36,530 bases of DNA from Actinomadura soli. GTDB taxonomy: Bacteria; Actinomycetota; Actinomycetes; Streptosporangiales; Streptosporangiaceae. The position numbers and the translations under genes were made by a program. Below are positions 13,951 to 24,600 of the stretch, in pieces; within the stretch, counting starts at the first letter, position 1, and each line of letters begins with the position of its first letter. Location of the stretch: NCBI RefSeq assembly GCF_005889715.1, contig NZ_VCKW01000059.1, positions 1 to 36,530 on the forward strand, written 5' to 3'. The notes under the pieces were generated by a model, which saw only the letters and a program-made list of their open reading frames with translations, searched no databases and was not told the origin of the DNA.

Positions 13951-15918
13951 ATGGCGATCGCAAGCGAACCTGGCGCGACTGCCGCTCACCCGGGGATCGT
14001 CACTTCGACGTCGGCTTTGACAACGTGCTCGAACTGCGACGCGGAGGTGCTCCGCGCCCTCCTGCACTGGGAAGGGCGCGGCGCGGATCCGGACGAGCGC
14101 ATCGACGTGTTCGTCACGTTCGACGAGGACGGCGACCTCGACGAGATGTCCGAGGCGGGCTTCGACCCGGGCCACGTCAACGGCGATCTCGTCACCGGGT
14201 CGGTCGCCCTCGCCGACGTCGCCGAGCTCGCCGCGACCGCCGGTGTCCGCTGGATCGCCGCGTCCGCGCGCCCGCATCTGCACATCGATCGCAGCATGGG
14301 CGAGATCAAGGCCACCTCGCTCCGCGCGAACTCGCCGCCGTACAACGCGGGCGGCCTGCCCGGCCTCACCGGCAAGGGCGTCCTCGTCGGCGTCATCGAC
14401 AATCGCCTGACGGTCACCCACCCGACGTTCGTCGTGCCGAACACGACGCCGCCGAAGTCGCGCATCATCGGCTACTGGGACCAGATCTCCGGACCCAAGC
14501 CGGGACAGAAGCCGCCGAGCGAATTCGGGTTCTCGGCCGGGCTCAACTACGGCGTCTGGTGGGACGAGGCCGCCGTCGCCCATGTCGTCGCTCACAACCT
14601 CTTCCACGAGATCTGGACCAGCGCCGAGTTCGACCACGGCACGCACGTCGCCGGCATCGCCGCGGGCAGCGGGTCGAGAAGGGACGGACCGTTCGCGCCG
14701 TTCACGTTCGTGGGCGTCGCACCCGAGGCCGACCTCGTCTTCGCCAACGCGGCCATGCTCACCACCGCCAAAGGAGTCAGCGAGGCCGCCGCGCTGATCC
14801 ACCAGCTCGCGGCGAAGCGCGGCGCCCCCTGCGTCATCAACATGAGCTTCGGCACACACGAAGGGGCGCGCGACGGGTCGACCGCGATGGAGCTGGCGAT
14901 CGACAAGCTGATGCACGACGCGAACGGCGACCCCATCCCCGGGCGGGCGATCGTGGTCTCCGCCGGAAACGAGGGCGATGCCCGCCGCCACGGCCGCAAG
15001 AACATCAACGCGTCCGGCAACGTGTCGTTCCGGCTCGAGGTGGAAGAGATCGTCTTCCCCAACGGGAGCAAGCTGTCCGACGACCGCAACGACGATCAGC
15101 TCTACTTCTGGTACGACGGCGCGGCGAAGATCGAGTTACGCCTCACGCCGCCGCGGTCGACCCCGAGCGGGTGGACGCAGCCGGGCCAGCAGAGCACGAT
15201 CTCCATCGGCGGCACAAAGGTCGCGAGCGTCGTGTCGCCGCCGCAGCCCGACCCGAACAACGGCAAGCGGAAGATCGACGTGACGTTCGTAGGTCCTGTG
15301 CGCAGAGGGATCTGGAAGATCGAGCTGCACGAGATCGGCGGTGCGGCGGCAGCGGTCGACGTGTGGGTCGAGCGGGAGAACCTCGACGCGTGGCCGCAGC
15401 TCGCGATCGGCGACAACATCACCGACAACACCGTCACCTCGCCGGCCACGGCCCGCAGCGTCATCGCGGTCGGCGCCTACACCTCCGAGCCGGGCAGCGA
15501 CTTCAAGTCCTACGGCTCGATCGCGGAAAGCTCGAGCCGCGGCCTGGACAGCGCGTCCGGAGTGCCGCCCGATCGCGTCCGCCCCCACATGGTCGCGCCC
15601 GGCCGGCGGATCATCTCCTCCTGTGACTCGGAGGAAAGGCGCCCGGAGTTGATCAGGGCCCGCTTCGGCGGCTGGATGCTCGACCACCACGTCATCTTCT
15701 CCGGCACGAGCCAGGCCGCGCCGCACGTGACCGGGGTCATCGCGCTGATGTTCCAGAAGAACCCGACGCTCACGTATGTCGACGTGCGGCGGATCCTTGC
15801 CGCGACGACGAAGAAGGACCACATCCCGCCCGAGCTCGTGCTGCCCAACGCCGTGTGGGGCGCGGGCAAGCTCGACGCGGCCGCTGCGCTGGCGGCGACC
15901 CCAGCGAGCACGCCATGA
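13951..15918 (+). CDS. subtilase-family (S8) serine protease without signal peptide, 655 aa
   Basis: ATG 13951 follows AAGGGG (13940-13945). The catalytic triad is complete: Asp150 in GVLVGVIDNRL, His229 in DHGTHVAGIAAG and Ser587 in FSGTSQAAPHV, with the oxyanion Asn340 in VVSAGNEG. A roughly 130-residue N-terminal region precedes the protease domain, contains a CxxC (Cys26, Cys29), and could be a propeptide or docking domain. There is no signal peptide or membrane helix. About 190 residues between the Asn and Ser motifs include an inserted beta-rich segment (residues about 360-485), as in larger subtilases. The stop overlaps the next start by 4 nt (ATGA), so it leads a coupled operon. I infer that it cleaves products of this operon, or partners of them, rather than serving nutrition. 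Confidence 0.9.
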   Translation: MAIASEPGATAAHPGIVTSTSALTTCSNCDAEVLRALLHWEGRGADPDERIDVFVTFDEDGDLDEMSEAGFDPGHVNGDLVTGSVALADVAELAATAGVRWIAASARPHLHIDRSMGEIKATSLRANSPPYNAGGLPGLTGKGVLVGVIDNRLTVTHPTFVVPNTTPPKSRIIGYWDQISGPKPGQKPPSEFGFSAGLNYGVWWDEAAVAHVVAHNLFHEIWTSAEFDHGTHVAGIAAGSGSRRDGPFAPFTFVGVAPEADLVFANAAMLTTAKGVSEAAALIHQLAAKRGAPCVINMSFGTHEGARDGSTAMELAIDKLMHDANGDPIPGRAIVVSAGNEGDARRHGRKNINASGNVSFRLEVEEIVFPNGSKLSDDRNDDQLYFWYDGAAKIELRLTPPRSTPSGWTQPGQQSTISIGGTKVASVVSPPQPDPNNGKRKIDVTFVGPVRRGIWKIELHEIGGAAAAVDVWVERENLDAWPQLAIGDNITDNTVTSPATARSVIAVGAYTSEPGSDFKSYGSIAESSSRGLDSASGVPPDRVRPHMVAPGRRIISSCDSEERRPELIRARFGGWMLDHHVIFSGTSQAAPHVTGVIALMFQKNPTLTYVDVRRILAATTKKDHIPPELVLPNAVWGAGKLDAAAALAATPASTP

Positions 15919-18900
15919 GCGACGCCGGAACGTTCGAACGGGTCGCGGCGCTGATCGGCGAGGCGCTGCGGCCGCTCGCCGGGGCCCTGGCCGATCCGGG
16001 CGAGATGCTCGTCGAGTTCGGCGTCGCGATCGACCACGCCGCGCTCGCCGGAGTGGCGGGCGCCGCGGCGGACACCGCCCGCGCGGTCGCCGACCTCGGC
16101 AACTTCGTCACCGCGCTGAACGTGGCGATCGACACCGACGACGGCATCGGGATCACGGCCAACGGGGCCGCGGTCGCGCAGCGGATCGCCACGGTCCTGA
16201 CCGGGCTGGCGAACGTGGAGAACGGCGTGAACGCGGCGCTGAACTCGTCCTCGATCACGCCCGAGCAACGCGCCAGGGCGCGGGCGCTGCTGGACGATCT
16301 GCCCGGCCTGATCGTCACCCGCATGGTCGTCGACCGGCTCCGCGTCCGGCTGCCCAAGGTCACGATGTTCCTCGCCGCGTCCGGGCTGCTCGAAGGGCGC
16401 GACCACGGTGGCGATCCGGTCGACCCGATGTTCCCGCCGCACTTCTCCTGGACGATCCGCTGGGACCGCATCGGGCTGTTCCTCGGGAACCCGCTGTCGG
16501 TGCTCCGCGACGCCTACGGCCTCGGCGTGCCCGGCTTCGACGGGAAGGTGCTGTTCGAGCTGCTCGCCCAGCTGATGGACAGCGGAGACGAACGCCTCGA
16601 CCGCCCGTACATCACCACCGGCGCGGGCGGGGTCGGCGCCGTCCTGATCGGGCCGTCGCTCGTCGCCGGCGTGCGCGACGGCGGCATCGCCTTCCCGCTG
16701 CGGCTCGGCATCGCGGGCAAGGGGACGGAACAGTTCCCGCTCGGCGAACGCACCGCGTTCACCGTCGACGTCGACGGGAACCTCACCGCGGGCTCCGAGC
16801 TGCGCCTTTCACCCGGCCTGGACGTGACGATCGTGTCCCCGGAGGGCGCGCCCTCGGCCGCGTTCTCCGTCACGGTCGCGTTCACGGTCGGCAAGGCCGG
16901 TGAGCCGATCATGCTGATCGGCGACACCCGGATCGGCGGCCTGAGCATCGAGACGGCGAGCCTCGGGGTGTCGCTCAACGCCCGGGCGGGCCTCGACGGA
17001 ACCGCGACGGCGGAGCCGTCCGCCCAGGTGGAGCTCACCGGCGGCCGCCTGGTCATCGACCTGTCGGGAGCCGACGGCTTCATCAGCAAGCTCGTCGGCG
17101 CGAAGCTCGAGACGGACTTCGACCTCCGGCTGCTGTGGACGCCGTCGTCCGGGCTCCAACTGGAGGGCAGCGAGACGCTCGAACTCGCCCTGCCCCTGCA
17201 CCTGAAGCTGGGCCCGCTGGAGATCACGACCCTGCACGTGAGCGTGGGCCTGCCCGCTGACGGTTCCCTGCCGATCGAGGTCTCCGCCGACTTCAAGGGC
17301 GCGCTCGGGCCGGTCAAGGCGTCGGTCGAGCGGGTCGGCATCGTCGCCACGCCGCGCTTCCCCGACGGGGGCGGCAACCTCGGCCCGGTCGACCTCGCGC
17401 TCGGGTTCAAGCCGCCGAAGGGCGTCGGCCTGGCGATCGACGCCGGGATCGTGGCGGGCGGCGGGTACCTGTCCTTCGACCCGGACCGGGGGGAGTACGC
17501 CGGGGCGCTGGAGCTGGAGTTCGCCGGGTTCATCGAGGTCAAGGCGATCGGGCTGATCACCACCCGGATGCCGGACGGACGGCCCGGGTTCTCGCTGCTG
17601 ATCATCCTGACCGCCGAGTTCGGCGGGGGCGGGATCCAGCTCGGGTTCGGGTTCACGCTGCTCGGCGTCGGCGGCATCCTCGGGCTGAACCGCAGGATGG
17701 ACCTCGCGGCGCTCGCCGAAGGGGTCGTCACCGGGGCCGTCGAGTCGGTGATGTTCCCGCGCGACGTGATCGCGAACGCGCCGCGGATCGTCAGCGACCT
17801 GCGCAGGTTCTTCCCGCCGGAGGAGGGCCGCTTCCTCGTCGGGCCGATGGCGAAGATCGGCTGGGGCACGCCGACCCTGGTCAGCGTCTCGCTCGGGGTG
17901 ATCGTCGAGATCCCGCCGGGGAACATCGCGATCCTCGGCGTGCTCAAGTGCGCCCTGCCCAGCGAGGACGTGGCGCTGCTCGTCCTGCAGGTCAACTTCA
18001 TCGGCGCTTTCGAGGCCGACAAGTCGCGGCTGTGGTTCTACGCGCAGCTGTTCGACTCCCGTGTCCTGACCATCACCATCGACGGCGGGATGGGCCTCCT
18101 CATCGACATGGGGGACAATCCCGACTTCGTCCTCTCGGTCGGCGGGTTCCACCCGTCGTTCAAGCCGCCGCCGCTGCCGTTCCCGATCCCGCCGCGGGTG
18201 TCGATGGACATCCTGAACGCCCCCGGACGGCTGATCCGGGTGTCCGGCTACTTCGCGGTCACCAGCAACACGGCCCAGTTTGGCGCGAAGGCGGAGATCC
18301 GGCTCGGCTTCGACGACTTCGGCCTGGAGGGGCACCTCGCGTTCGACGCGCTCTTCCGGTTCTCGCCGTTCGCGTTCGTCATCGAGATCTCCGCGGGCGT
18401 CTCGCTGAAGGCGTTCGGGGTCGGCCTGTTCGGCATCGACCTGCGCTTCAAGCTGGAGGGACCGTCCGCGTGGCGGGCGCACGGCCGCGGCTCGATCTCC
18501 CTGCTGTTCTTCGAGATCTCCGCGGACTTCGACATCTCCTGGGGCGAGGAGCGCGCCACCACGCTGCCGCCGGTCGCGGTGCTCGAACTGCTGGAGCGCG
18601 AGGTGCGCAAGCCGGAGGGCTGGCAGACCCGGCTCCCGGCGGGCGGCGCGAACCCGCTGGTCACGCTGCGCCAGTTGCCCGCGGGCGACGAGCTGGTGCT
18701 GCATCCGCTCGGCACGCTGTTCATCCACCAGCGGGCCATTCCGCTCGGCGTGCGGATCGACCGGGTCGGCGCGCAGCGGCCGAGCGACGGCAAGCGGTTC
18801 ACCGTCGCGCCGGTACGGGGCAGCGGCCTGGAGCGGGCGTCGGACACCGACGACCAGTTCGCCATGGCCCAGTTCCAGGACATGGACGACGCCGCGAAGC

Positions 18901-20519
18901 TGTCGCGTCCCGCCTACGAGAAGCAGGACGCCGGTATTGAGCTGACCGCCGAGAAGGGCGCGATCGCGTCACCGCGGGTGGTACGGCGCAGCGCGCGGTA
19001 CGAGCTGCACATCATCGACAGCAGACCCCCAAGGCCGACGACGAGCGTGCGCACTGCCGCGAACGGGCAGGCGGCCGAGGTGGCGGCGCCCCGGGCGCCG
19101 AAGCTCTACAGCCCGCCACCGGCGGTGTTCGGGCAGTTGCTGGACGGCAGCAGCACCGCGCGTTCGCCGATCTCGCAGCGGGAGGCGCGGCTGCGCCAGC
19201 CCTTCACGGCGGACGAGACCGTGCGCGTCACCGGCGACCGCTTCGTCGTCGCGTACCGGCGCAACAACCGTCAGGCGTTCCCGCCCGTGGCGGCGGGCTC
19301 CACCACGTCCAGCTTCCGTAGCGCGGCGACCGCCGCCGACGCGATGGCCGACTGGATCCGCGCTGACGCGACCCTGGCCGGGCAACTGCACGTGCTGCCC
19401 CAGGCCGAGGCCGGCGGAGGCGCGGCGGCCAAGCCGGGAACCTGGACGGTGGCGAACCCGCCGCCGTCCGCCGTCTCGGGCGCCGACGCGGTACGGCTGA
19501 CCGGCGGCAAGGTGCTCATCGCGGGCGGCGCCGACGCCGCCGGGAAGGCCGTGGCCGCCGCCGCCGTGTACGACCCGATCGCCGCGACCTGGGCCGACGC
19601 GACCCCACCGCTGGGGACGGCCCGGCGGCGGCACACGACGACGAAGCTCGCGGACGGACGGGTCGTCGCCGCGGGCGGGCTCGGCGCCGGCAACGCCCCA
19701 CTGGCCTCGTTCGAGGTGTTCGAGCCGGTCGCCGCCGTCTGGAGCACCCCGCAGACAACGCTGAACACCGCCAGATCCGGGCATTCCGCCACGGCGGCCG
19801 GCGAGCGGCTGCTGGTCGCGGGCGGCACCGGAGCCCGGGGCGCCGCGCTGGCGTCGGCCGAGCTGCTCGATCCGGGGACGCTGACCTGGGCCGAGGTCAA
19901 GCCGATGAACTGCGCCCGCACCGGCCATCAGGCCGTGCCGCTCGACGGCAAGGTGCTCGTCATCGGCGGCGCGCTGCCGACCGGCGAGGGCGAGCGCGCG
20001 CTCGCGTTCTGCGAGATCTACGACCCGGAGACCGGATCATGGACGCCGACCGGCAGCCTCCACGTCCCGCGGAAGGGCCATCAGGCGACGCTGCTGGGCG
20101 ACGGCCGGGTGCTCGTCACCGGAGGCGACGCGGTGCCGGCCGTGCCGTACCGCCCGGACAGCCTGGCCTCGGCCGAACTGTACGACCCGGAAACCGGGAC
20201 CTGGACCCGCGTCGCGGACATGCCGGGCGGTGGACGCAGCGGGCACCGCGGCGTCTGGACGCCCGCCGGCGTGGTCGTGACCGGCGGCACCGGACGGCCA
20301 CGCCCCACCGCCGGTTATCGCAGCGCCATTGTCTTCGACCCTAGCTCCGGCACCTGGACGACCACCGCCCCCCTGGGCACGGGCCGATGGGATTTCCCGG
20401 CCGTCGACCTCGCGGACGGCCGGGTGTTCGTGACCGGCGGTCTGGCCTTGGCCGGAGCGGCCGCACCCGGCCCCGATCCCACGGTCCCGGCCGCCACCGC
20501 CGAGATCTACCTCCCCTGA
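15915..20519 (+). CDS. giant beta-rich protein (DUF6603-like) with C-terminal kelch propeller, 1534 aa
   Basis: The ATG at 15915 overlaps the TGA of the protease gene. Residues 1-110 are helical (FERVAALIGEALRPLAGALA). Residues about 170-900 are a long repetitive beta-strand region with glycine-rich turns, including LGFGFTLLGVGGILGLNRRM, SVGGFHPSFKPPPLPFPIPP and VSLKAFGVGLFGIDLRFKLE; this pattern resembles the family I know as DUF6603, an assignment from memory. Residues about 900-1190 are a linker with less order. Residues about 1194-1534 hold seven VLVxGG strands (GKVLIAGGADA, ERLLVAGGTGA, GRVLVTGGDAV and others) alternating with YDPxxxTW segments, which is a kelch beta-propeller. There is no signal peptide. 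A scaffold or surface-binding role is plausible but unproven. The kelch part is clearly paralogous to the next gene. Confidence 0.8.
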   Translation: MSDAGTFERVAALIGEALRPLAGALADPGEMLVEFGVAIDHAALAGVAGAAADTARAVADLGNFVTALNVAIDTDDGIGITANGAAVAQRIATVLTGLANVENGVNAALNSSSITPEQRARARALLDDLPGLIVTRMVVDRLRVRLPKVTMFLAASGLLEGRDHGGDPVDPMFPPHFSWTIRWDRIGLFLGNPLSVLRDAYGLGVPGFDGKVLFELLAQLMDSGDERLDRPYITTGAGGVGAVLIGPSLVAGVRDGGIAFPLRLGIAGKGTEQFPLGERTAFTVDVDGNLTAGSELRLSPGLDVTIVSPEGAPSAAFSVTVAFTVGKAGEPIMLIGDTRIGGLSIETASLGVSLNARAGLDGTATAEPSAQVELTGGRLVIDLSGADGFISKLVGAKLETDFDLRLLWTPSSGLQLEGSETLELALPLHLKLGPLEITTLHVSVGLPADGSLPIEVSADFKGALGPVKASVERVGIVATPRFPDGGGNLGPVDLALGFKPPKGVGLAIDAGIVAGGGYLSFDPDRGEYAGALELEFAGFIEVKAIGLITTRMPDGRPGFSLLIILTAEFGGGGIQLGFGFTLLGVGGILGLNRRMDLAALAEGVVTGAVESVMFPRDVIANAPRIVSDLRRFFPPEEGRFLVGPMAKIGWGTPTLVSVSLGVIVEIPPGNIAILGVLKCALPSEDVALLVLQVNFIGAFEADKSRLWFYAQLFDSRVLTITIDGGMGLLIDMGDNPDFVLSVGGFHPSFKPPPLPFPIPPRVSMDILNAPGRLIRVSGYFAVTSNTAQFGAKAEIRLGFDDFGLEGHLAFDALFRFSPFAFVIEISAGVSLKAFGVGLFGIDLRFKLEGPSAWRAHGRGSISLLFFEISADFDISWGEERATTLPPVAVLELLEREVRKPEGWQTRLPAGGANPLVTLRQLPAGDELVLHPLGTLFIHQRAIPLGVRIDRVGAQRPSDGKRFTVAPVRGSGLERASDTDDQFAMAQFQDMDDAAKLSRPAYEKQDAGIELTAEKGAIASPRVVRRSARYELHIIDSRPPRPTTSVRTAANGQAAEVAAPRAPKLYSPPPAVFGQLLDGSSTARSPISQREARLRQPFTADETVRVTGDRFVVAYRRNNRQAFPPVAAGSTTSSFRSAATAADAMADWIRADATLAGQLHVLPQAEAGGGAAAKPGTWTVANPPPSAVSGADAVRLTGGKVLIAGGADAAGKAVAAAAVYDPIAATWADATPPLGTARRRHTTTKLADGRVVAAGGLGAGNAPLASFEVFEPVAAVWSTPQTTLNTARSGHSATAAGERLLVAGGTGARGAALASAELLDPGTLTWAEVKPMNCARTGHQAVPLDGKVLVIGGALPTGEGERALAFCEIYDPETGSWTPTGSLHVPRKGHQATLLGDGRVLVTGGDAVPAVPYRPDSLASAELYDPETGTWTRVADMPGGGRSGHRGVWTPAGVVVTGGTGRPRPTAGYRSAIVFDPSSGTWTTTAPLGTGRWDFPAVDLADGRVFVTGGLALAGAAAPGPDPTVPAATAEIYLP

Positions 20520-20546
20520 AGACCCCCTGACGAAGGGTGCAACGCG

Positions 20547-21698
20547 ATGACCAGTGCCACCCTGGCGGCCGCCGACGCGTGGTCGTCCGCCCCCGACTAC
20601 GCCGCGTCGGTGAGCTGGCTCGGCCAGCACGACGCCGCCGTGGTGCTCAAGGACGGTAAGAAGGTGCTCGTCGCGGGCGGTGCCGATGCCGCGTCCGCCG
20701 CCGTCCGGCAGAGCGCCGTGTACGACCTGGAGCAGAACACCTGGGCGGCGCCCGTCCTGCTCGGCACGGCCAGGCAGCTGCACGCGCTGACCCTGCTGCC
20801 GAGCGGAAAGGTGCTGGTCACCGGCGGCAGAGGCGCCCCCGGCGCGCCCGCGCTCGCCACCGCCGAGCTGTACGACCCGGTGCAGGGCTCGTGGACGGCG
20901 ACCAAGCATCCGATGGCCGCCGGACGCTGGGGGCACAGCGCGGTCCTGCTGTCGAACGGCCAGGTCCTGGTCGCGGGCGGCAGCACCACCAGACCGGGCG
21001 GCACGGTGATGGCGGTGCGCTCGGCGGAGTTGTTCAACCCGGCGGACGAGACCTGGACCGCCGCCAAGGACATGACCGACGCCCGCACCGGGCACACCGC
21101 GGTCGTCCTCCAGACCGGTAAGAAGGTGCTGGTCTGCGGCGGCAGCGTCCCCGTCGGGACCGGCGACGACCCGGCGCTGGCGTTCTGCGAGCTGTACGAC
21201 ACCGACGACAAGACCTGGACGCCGACCGGCAGCCTGCGCCGCTCGCGCAGCGGCCACACGGCGACGGCGCTGTCCGACACCACCGTGCTGGTCACGGGCG
21301 GCCATGCGCCCGGGGCGCTCGGAGACGGCAGCTTCGACCCGTTCGCACGCGCCACCGCCGAGGTCTACACCCTGACACCGGGAAGCTGGCAGGACACCGC
21401 GCCGATGCCCGCGGGCCGGGCGCTGCACCGCGCCGTCCCGCTGGGCTCGGGGAAGGTCCTGGTGGTCGGTGGCACCGACGACGTCCGCAACGAGGCCGGC
21501 TACCGCAGCGCCCTGGAGTACTCCGCCGGCGCGTGGACGACGGTGCCGGGCCTCGCCGAGGGCCGGTGGGGCTTTGCCGCCGCGGCCTCCGGGGCCAAGG
21601 TGATCGTCGCGGGCGGCGTGGCCCGTACCGGGCTCGCCGCCGCCGGGCAGGGCACCGAGCTGACCAGGACGTCCGAGCGGCGCGGGGGCGGTTCGTGA
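20547..21698 (+). CDS. kelch-repeat beta-propeller protein, 383 aa
   Basis: ATG 20547 lies 27 nt after the previous stop, with GAAGGG just upstream. Nearly the whole protein is a propeller: seven strands of the form VLVxGG (KKVLVAGGADA, GKVLVTGGRGA, GQVLVAGGSTT, KKVLVCGGSVP, TTVLVTGGHAP, GKVLVVGGTDD, AKVIVAGGVAR), each linked to an ELYDPxxxTW-like segment. It resembles the C-terminus of the preceding gene closely, for example PALAFCELYD against RALAFCEIYD, each followed by TWTPTGSL or SWTPTGSL. The galactose-oxidase copper ligands were not recognised, so a binding role is more likely than catalysis. The stop overlaps the next start by 4 nt (GTGA). Confidence 0.88.
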   Translation: MTSATLAAADAWSSAPDYAASVSWLGQHDAAVVLKDGKKVLVAGGADAASAAVRQSAVYDLEQNTWAAPVLLGTARQLHALTLLPSGKVLVTGGRGAPGAPALATAELYDPVQGSWTATKHPMAAGRWGHSAVLLSNGQVLVAGGSTTRPGGTVMAVRSAELFNPADETWTAAKDMTDARTGHTAVVLQTGKKVLVCGGSVPVGTGDDPALAFCELYDTDDKTWTPTGSLRRSRSGHTATALSDTTVLVTGGHAPGALGDGSFDPFARATAEVYTLTPGSWQDTAPMPAGRALHRAVPLGSGKVLVVGGTDDVRNEAGYRSALEYSAGAWTTVPGLAEGRWGFAAAASGAKVIVAGGVARTGLAAAGQGTELTRTSERRGGGS

Positions 21699-24600
21699 GC
21701 GCGAACGCGTACTCCTTCCTCCCCTGGCTGCGGACGGGCCTGACGACCCAGATCACCGGGCCCCCGGGGACCGAGCCCCGCGCCACGATCAACGTCGAGC
21801 TGAAGCTGACCGGGGACGCCCTGAAGGACGGCGACCAGCCGCCCAGCCGCCTGGTCGAGCAGCCGCTCCAGATCTACGGCCCCGGCGACGTCATCGGCGT
21901 CGACCCGCGGGCGATCTCGCGGGTCGAGCCGCTGCCGTACATCGCGACCTTCGAGCCCAACTTCCTCGCGCACATCGAGTTCTACGACGAGGTGTTCCCG
22001 TGGCGCTACAGCCCTGCCCCACCGGACGGCGGCACGAAACGGCTGGCGCCCTGGCTCGCCCTGATCGTGCTGGCCGGGACGGAGTTCGAGGACGGCGCCG
22101 CGCCGGACCGTCCGCTGCCGTTCATCACCGTCACCGATCCGCGGGCGCTGCAGCCGTCCGGTGAGCTGGGGGCGTGGGCGCACGTCCACGTCAACGGCGA
22201 ACTCGACGTCCCGCTGGCGGTCGACGACCCCGCCGACATGAGGGCGGCGCTCGCGAACCTCGGCCGCGTGCTGCGCGAGGCTCCGGACAGCGCGTGCTCC
22301 CGGGTGATCTGCCCGCGGCACCTGTCGCCCAAGACTCCGTACGACGCGTTCCTGGTGCCGGCGTTCGAGACCGGGCGGCGGGCCGGGCTCGGCATCGAAC
22401 CAGGCGCGATCGCGGCGATGACGCCGAGCTGGGGCGTCCCGCAGGACGTCGCCACGGGCCAGCTGCCCTACTACCACCGCTGGTCGTTCACGACGGGCTC
22501 GGTGGGCGACTTCGAGTACCTCGTCCGGCTGCTGAAGCCGTTCGAGGCCAAGGAGCCGGTCGGCCGCCGCGACATGGACGCGCACCGCAAGCCCGGCTTC
22601 GGCCTGCCCGGCGTCACCACGCCGACCCAGCCGGACGGCGTGCTGCGGCTAGGCGGCGCGCTGCAGCTCCCCGACTCCGACGAGAACCCCGACGACTGGG
22701 AGAACTGGGACAACTTCTACAAGCTGCGCCCGCCGCCCGCGCCGCAGTACCCGAACCAGTGGCAGCGGGCTATGGCCGGGCTGATCAACCTGGCCGAGGC
22801 GTACCAGCGGCAGCCGGCGGCGACGGCGAACACCGAGCTCGCGGCGAGGGTCTCCGACCTGGAGGCGCAGACCGACCCGGTGATCACGCCGCCGCTGTAC
22901 GGGCGCTGGCACGCGCTCACGCCGCAGTTGCTCATCGACGCAGAGGGCGACCCGGTCAGCGACGCCGTGCTCCGCAACTGGGTGCACCGGCTCAACCTGG
23001 ATCCGCGGTTCCGGGTCGCCGCGCAGTTCGGCGCGCAGGTCGTCCAGGAGCGGCAGGAGGAGCTCATGGCCGCCGCCTGGAACCAGCTCGGCGAGGCCAG
23101 GCGGGCGAACGAGAAGATCCGCGCGGCGCAGCTGGCCCGCGAGGTCGGCAACCGCCTGCACGACAAGCACTTCGAACTCCCCACCGCTCCGCCCGCCACG
23201 GCCGCGGCGGAGCCGCCGCCCGCCTCGGCCAGGACGCTGACGCTGACCGCCCCCGCGCACGGCCGGGTGATCGAACGCGTACCCGCGACGCTCTCCGCCC
23301 TCCCGGACCCCGGCGAGCGGCTGGCGGTCGGCTTCAAGGTCGCGCGCAGCCGCGTCGCGACGGCCCCGGTGTCGGCGGCGATGCGCCGGATCACCCGGCC
23401 GGGCTCGCGGCTGATGAAGGTGCTGGAGTTCCCGGAGGTCAGGCCCGCCGAGACACTCGTCTCGCGCATCGACGGGCTGGACGTCACGGCCGCGCCCCCG
23501 AAGGGCACCCCGCCCGCCGTCGTCACGCCCGCGGAGCTGGACGAACGGCTCCCGCCGAAGCCGCCGGGACACCCGGTCGACGTCCTCGCCCTCAACCCGC
23601 TGTTCGAGCTGCGCGAGTACGGCGCGACCGCCACCACACCGGCGGGGGACCGCGACAGCGACGAGGCCGCGGCGTTCAAGCACGCGCTGCGGGAGCTCTA
23701 CGCCGGATGGGACGACGCCGCCGCGGCCGGCCACGTCGACGACCCGCCCGAACTGGGCGTGATCGACGCGACCGCCGACATGATGACCGGCCTGCGCTCG
23801 GACAAGACGGTCCTGGACAACCTCCTCGCCTCGATGAACCTGCCGGACCGGCTGAGGCCCGCCACCGGCGAACTCGCCGAGCTGACCGAGGTGATGGCCT
23901 ACCCGGTGTTCGACATGCCGATGTACGAGGACCTGCTGAAGATGTCGGTGGACACCTTCGTGCCCAACCTCGGACTGATCCCGGCGAACTCGATCACCCT
24001 GCTGGAGAACAACCGCCGGTTCATCGAGTCCTACCTGGTCGGGCTCAACCACGAGATGGCGCGGGAGCTGCTCTGGCGGGAGTTCCCGTCCGACTCGCGC
24101 GGGACCCCGTTCCGGCAGTTCTGGGATCCGCGGACGGCGCTGCCCGCACCGGACGAGACGGCCGGCGAGCGGCGCGAGCGGCTGTACGACATCCCGCCGA
24201 TCCACAAGTGGAGCACCACCACCGGGCTGGGCGGGAACAGCCGCCGGAAGAACGACCTCGTGCTGGTGATCCGCGGCGAGCTGCTGAAGAAGTACCCGAA
24301 CGCGGCGATCTACGCGCACAAGGCGGCGTGGCCCGTCCTGAAGGACCCGCCCGGGGCGCCCGACACCAGCGGCGAGCGCGAGCTGGCGAGGCTCCCGGCG
24401 AACCTGCCCCCGCCGCCCGAGCTGGTCAAACTGCCGATCTACGAGGCCAGGGTCGAGCCCGACGTCTACCTGCTCGGCTTCGCTCTCGACGCGGACGAGG
24501 CGCGCGGCGAGGGCGGCGACCTCGGCTGGTTCTTCGTGATCAAGGAGCGTCCCGGCGACCCGCGGTTCGGCGTCGACGAGGACCCGCCGGGCCCGCCGCC

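Noticed and set aside
20547..21698. Galactose oxidase identity for the kelch protein
   Set aside because: The kelch fold matches, but the copper ligand set (Tyr, Tyr, His, His) and Tyr-Cys cofactor context were not recognisable, and there is no signal peptide.
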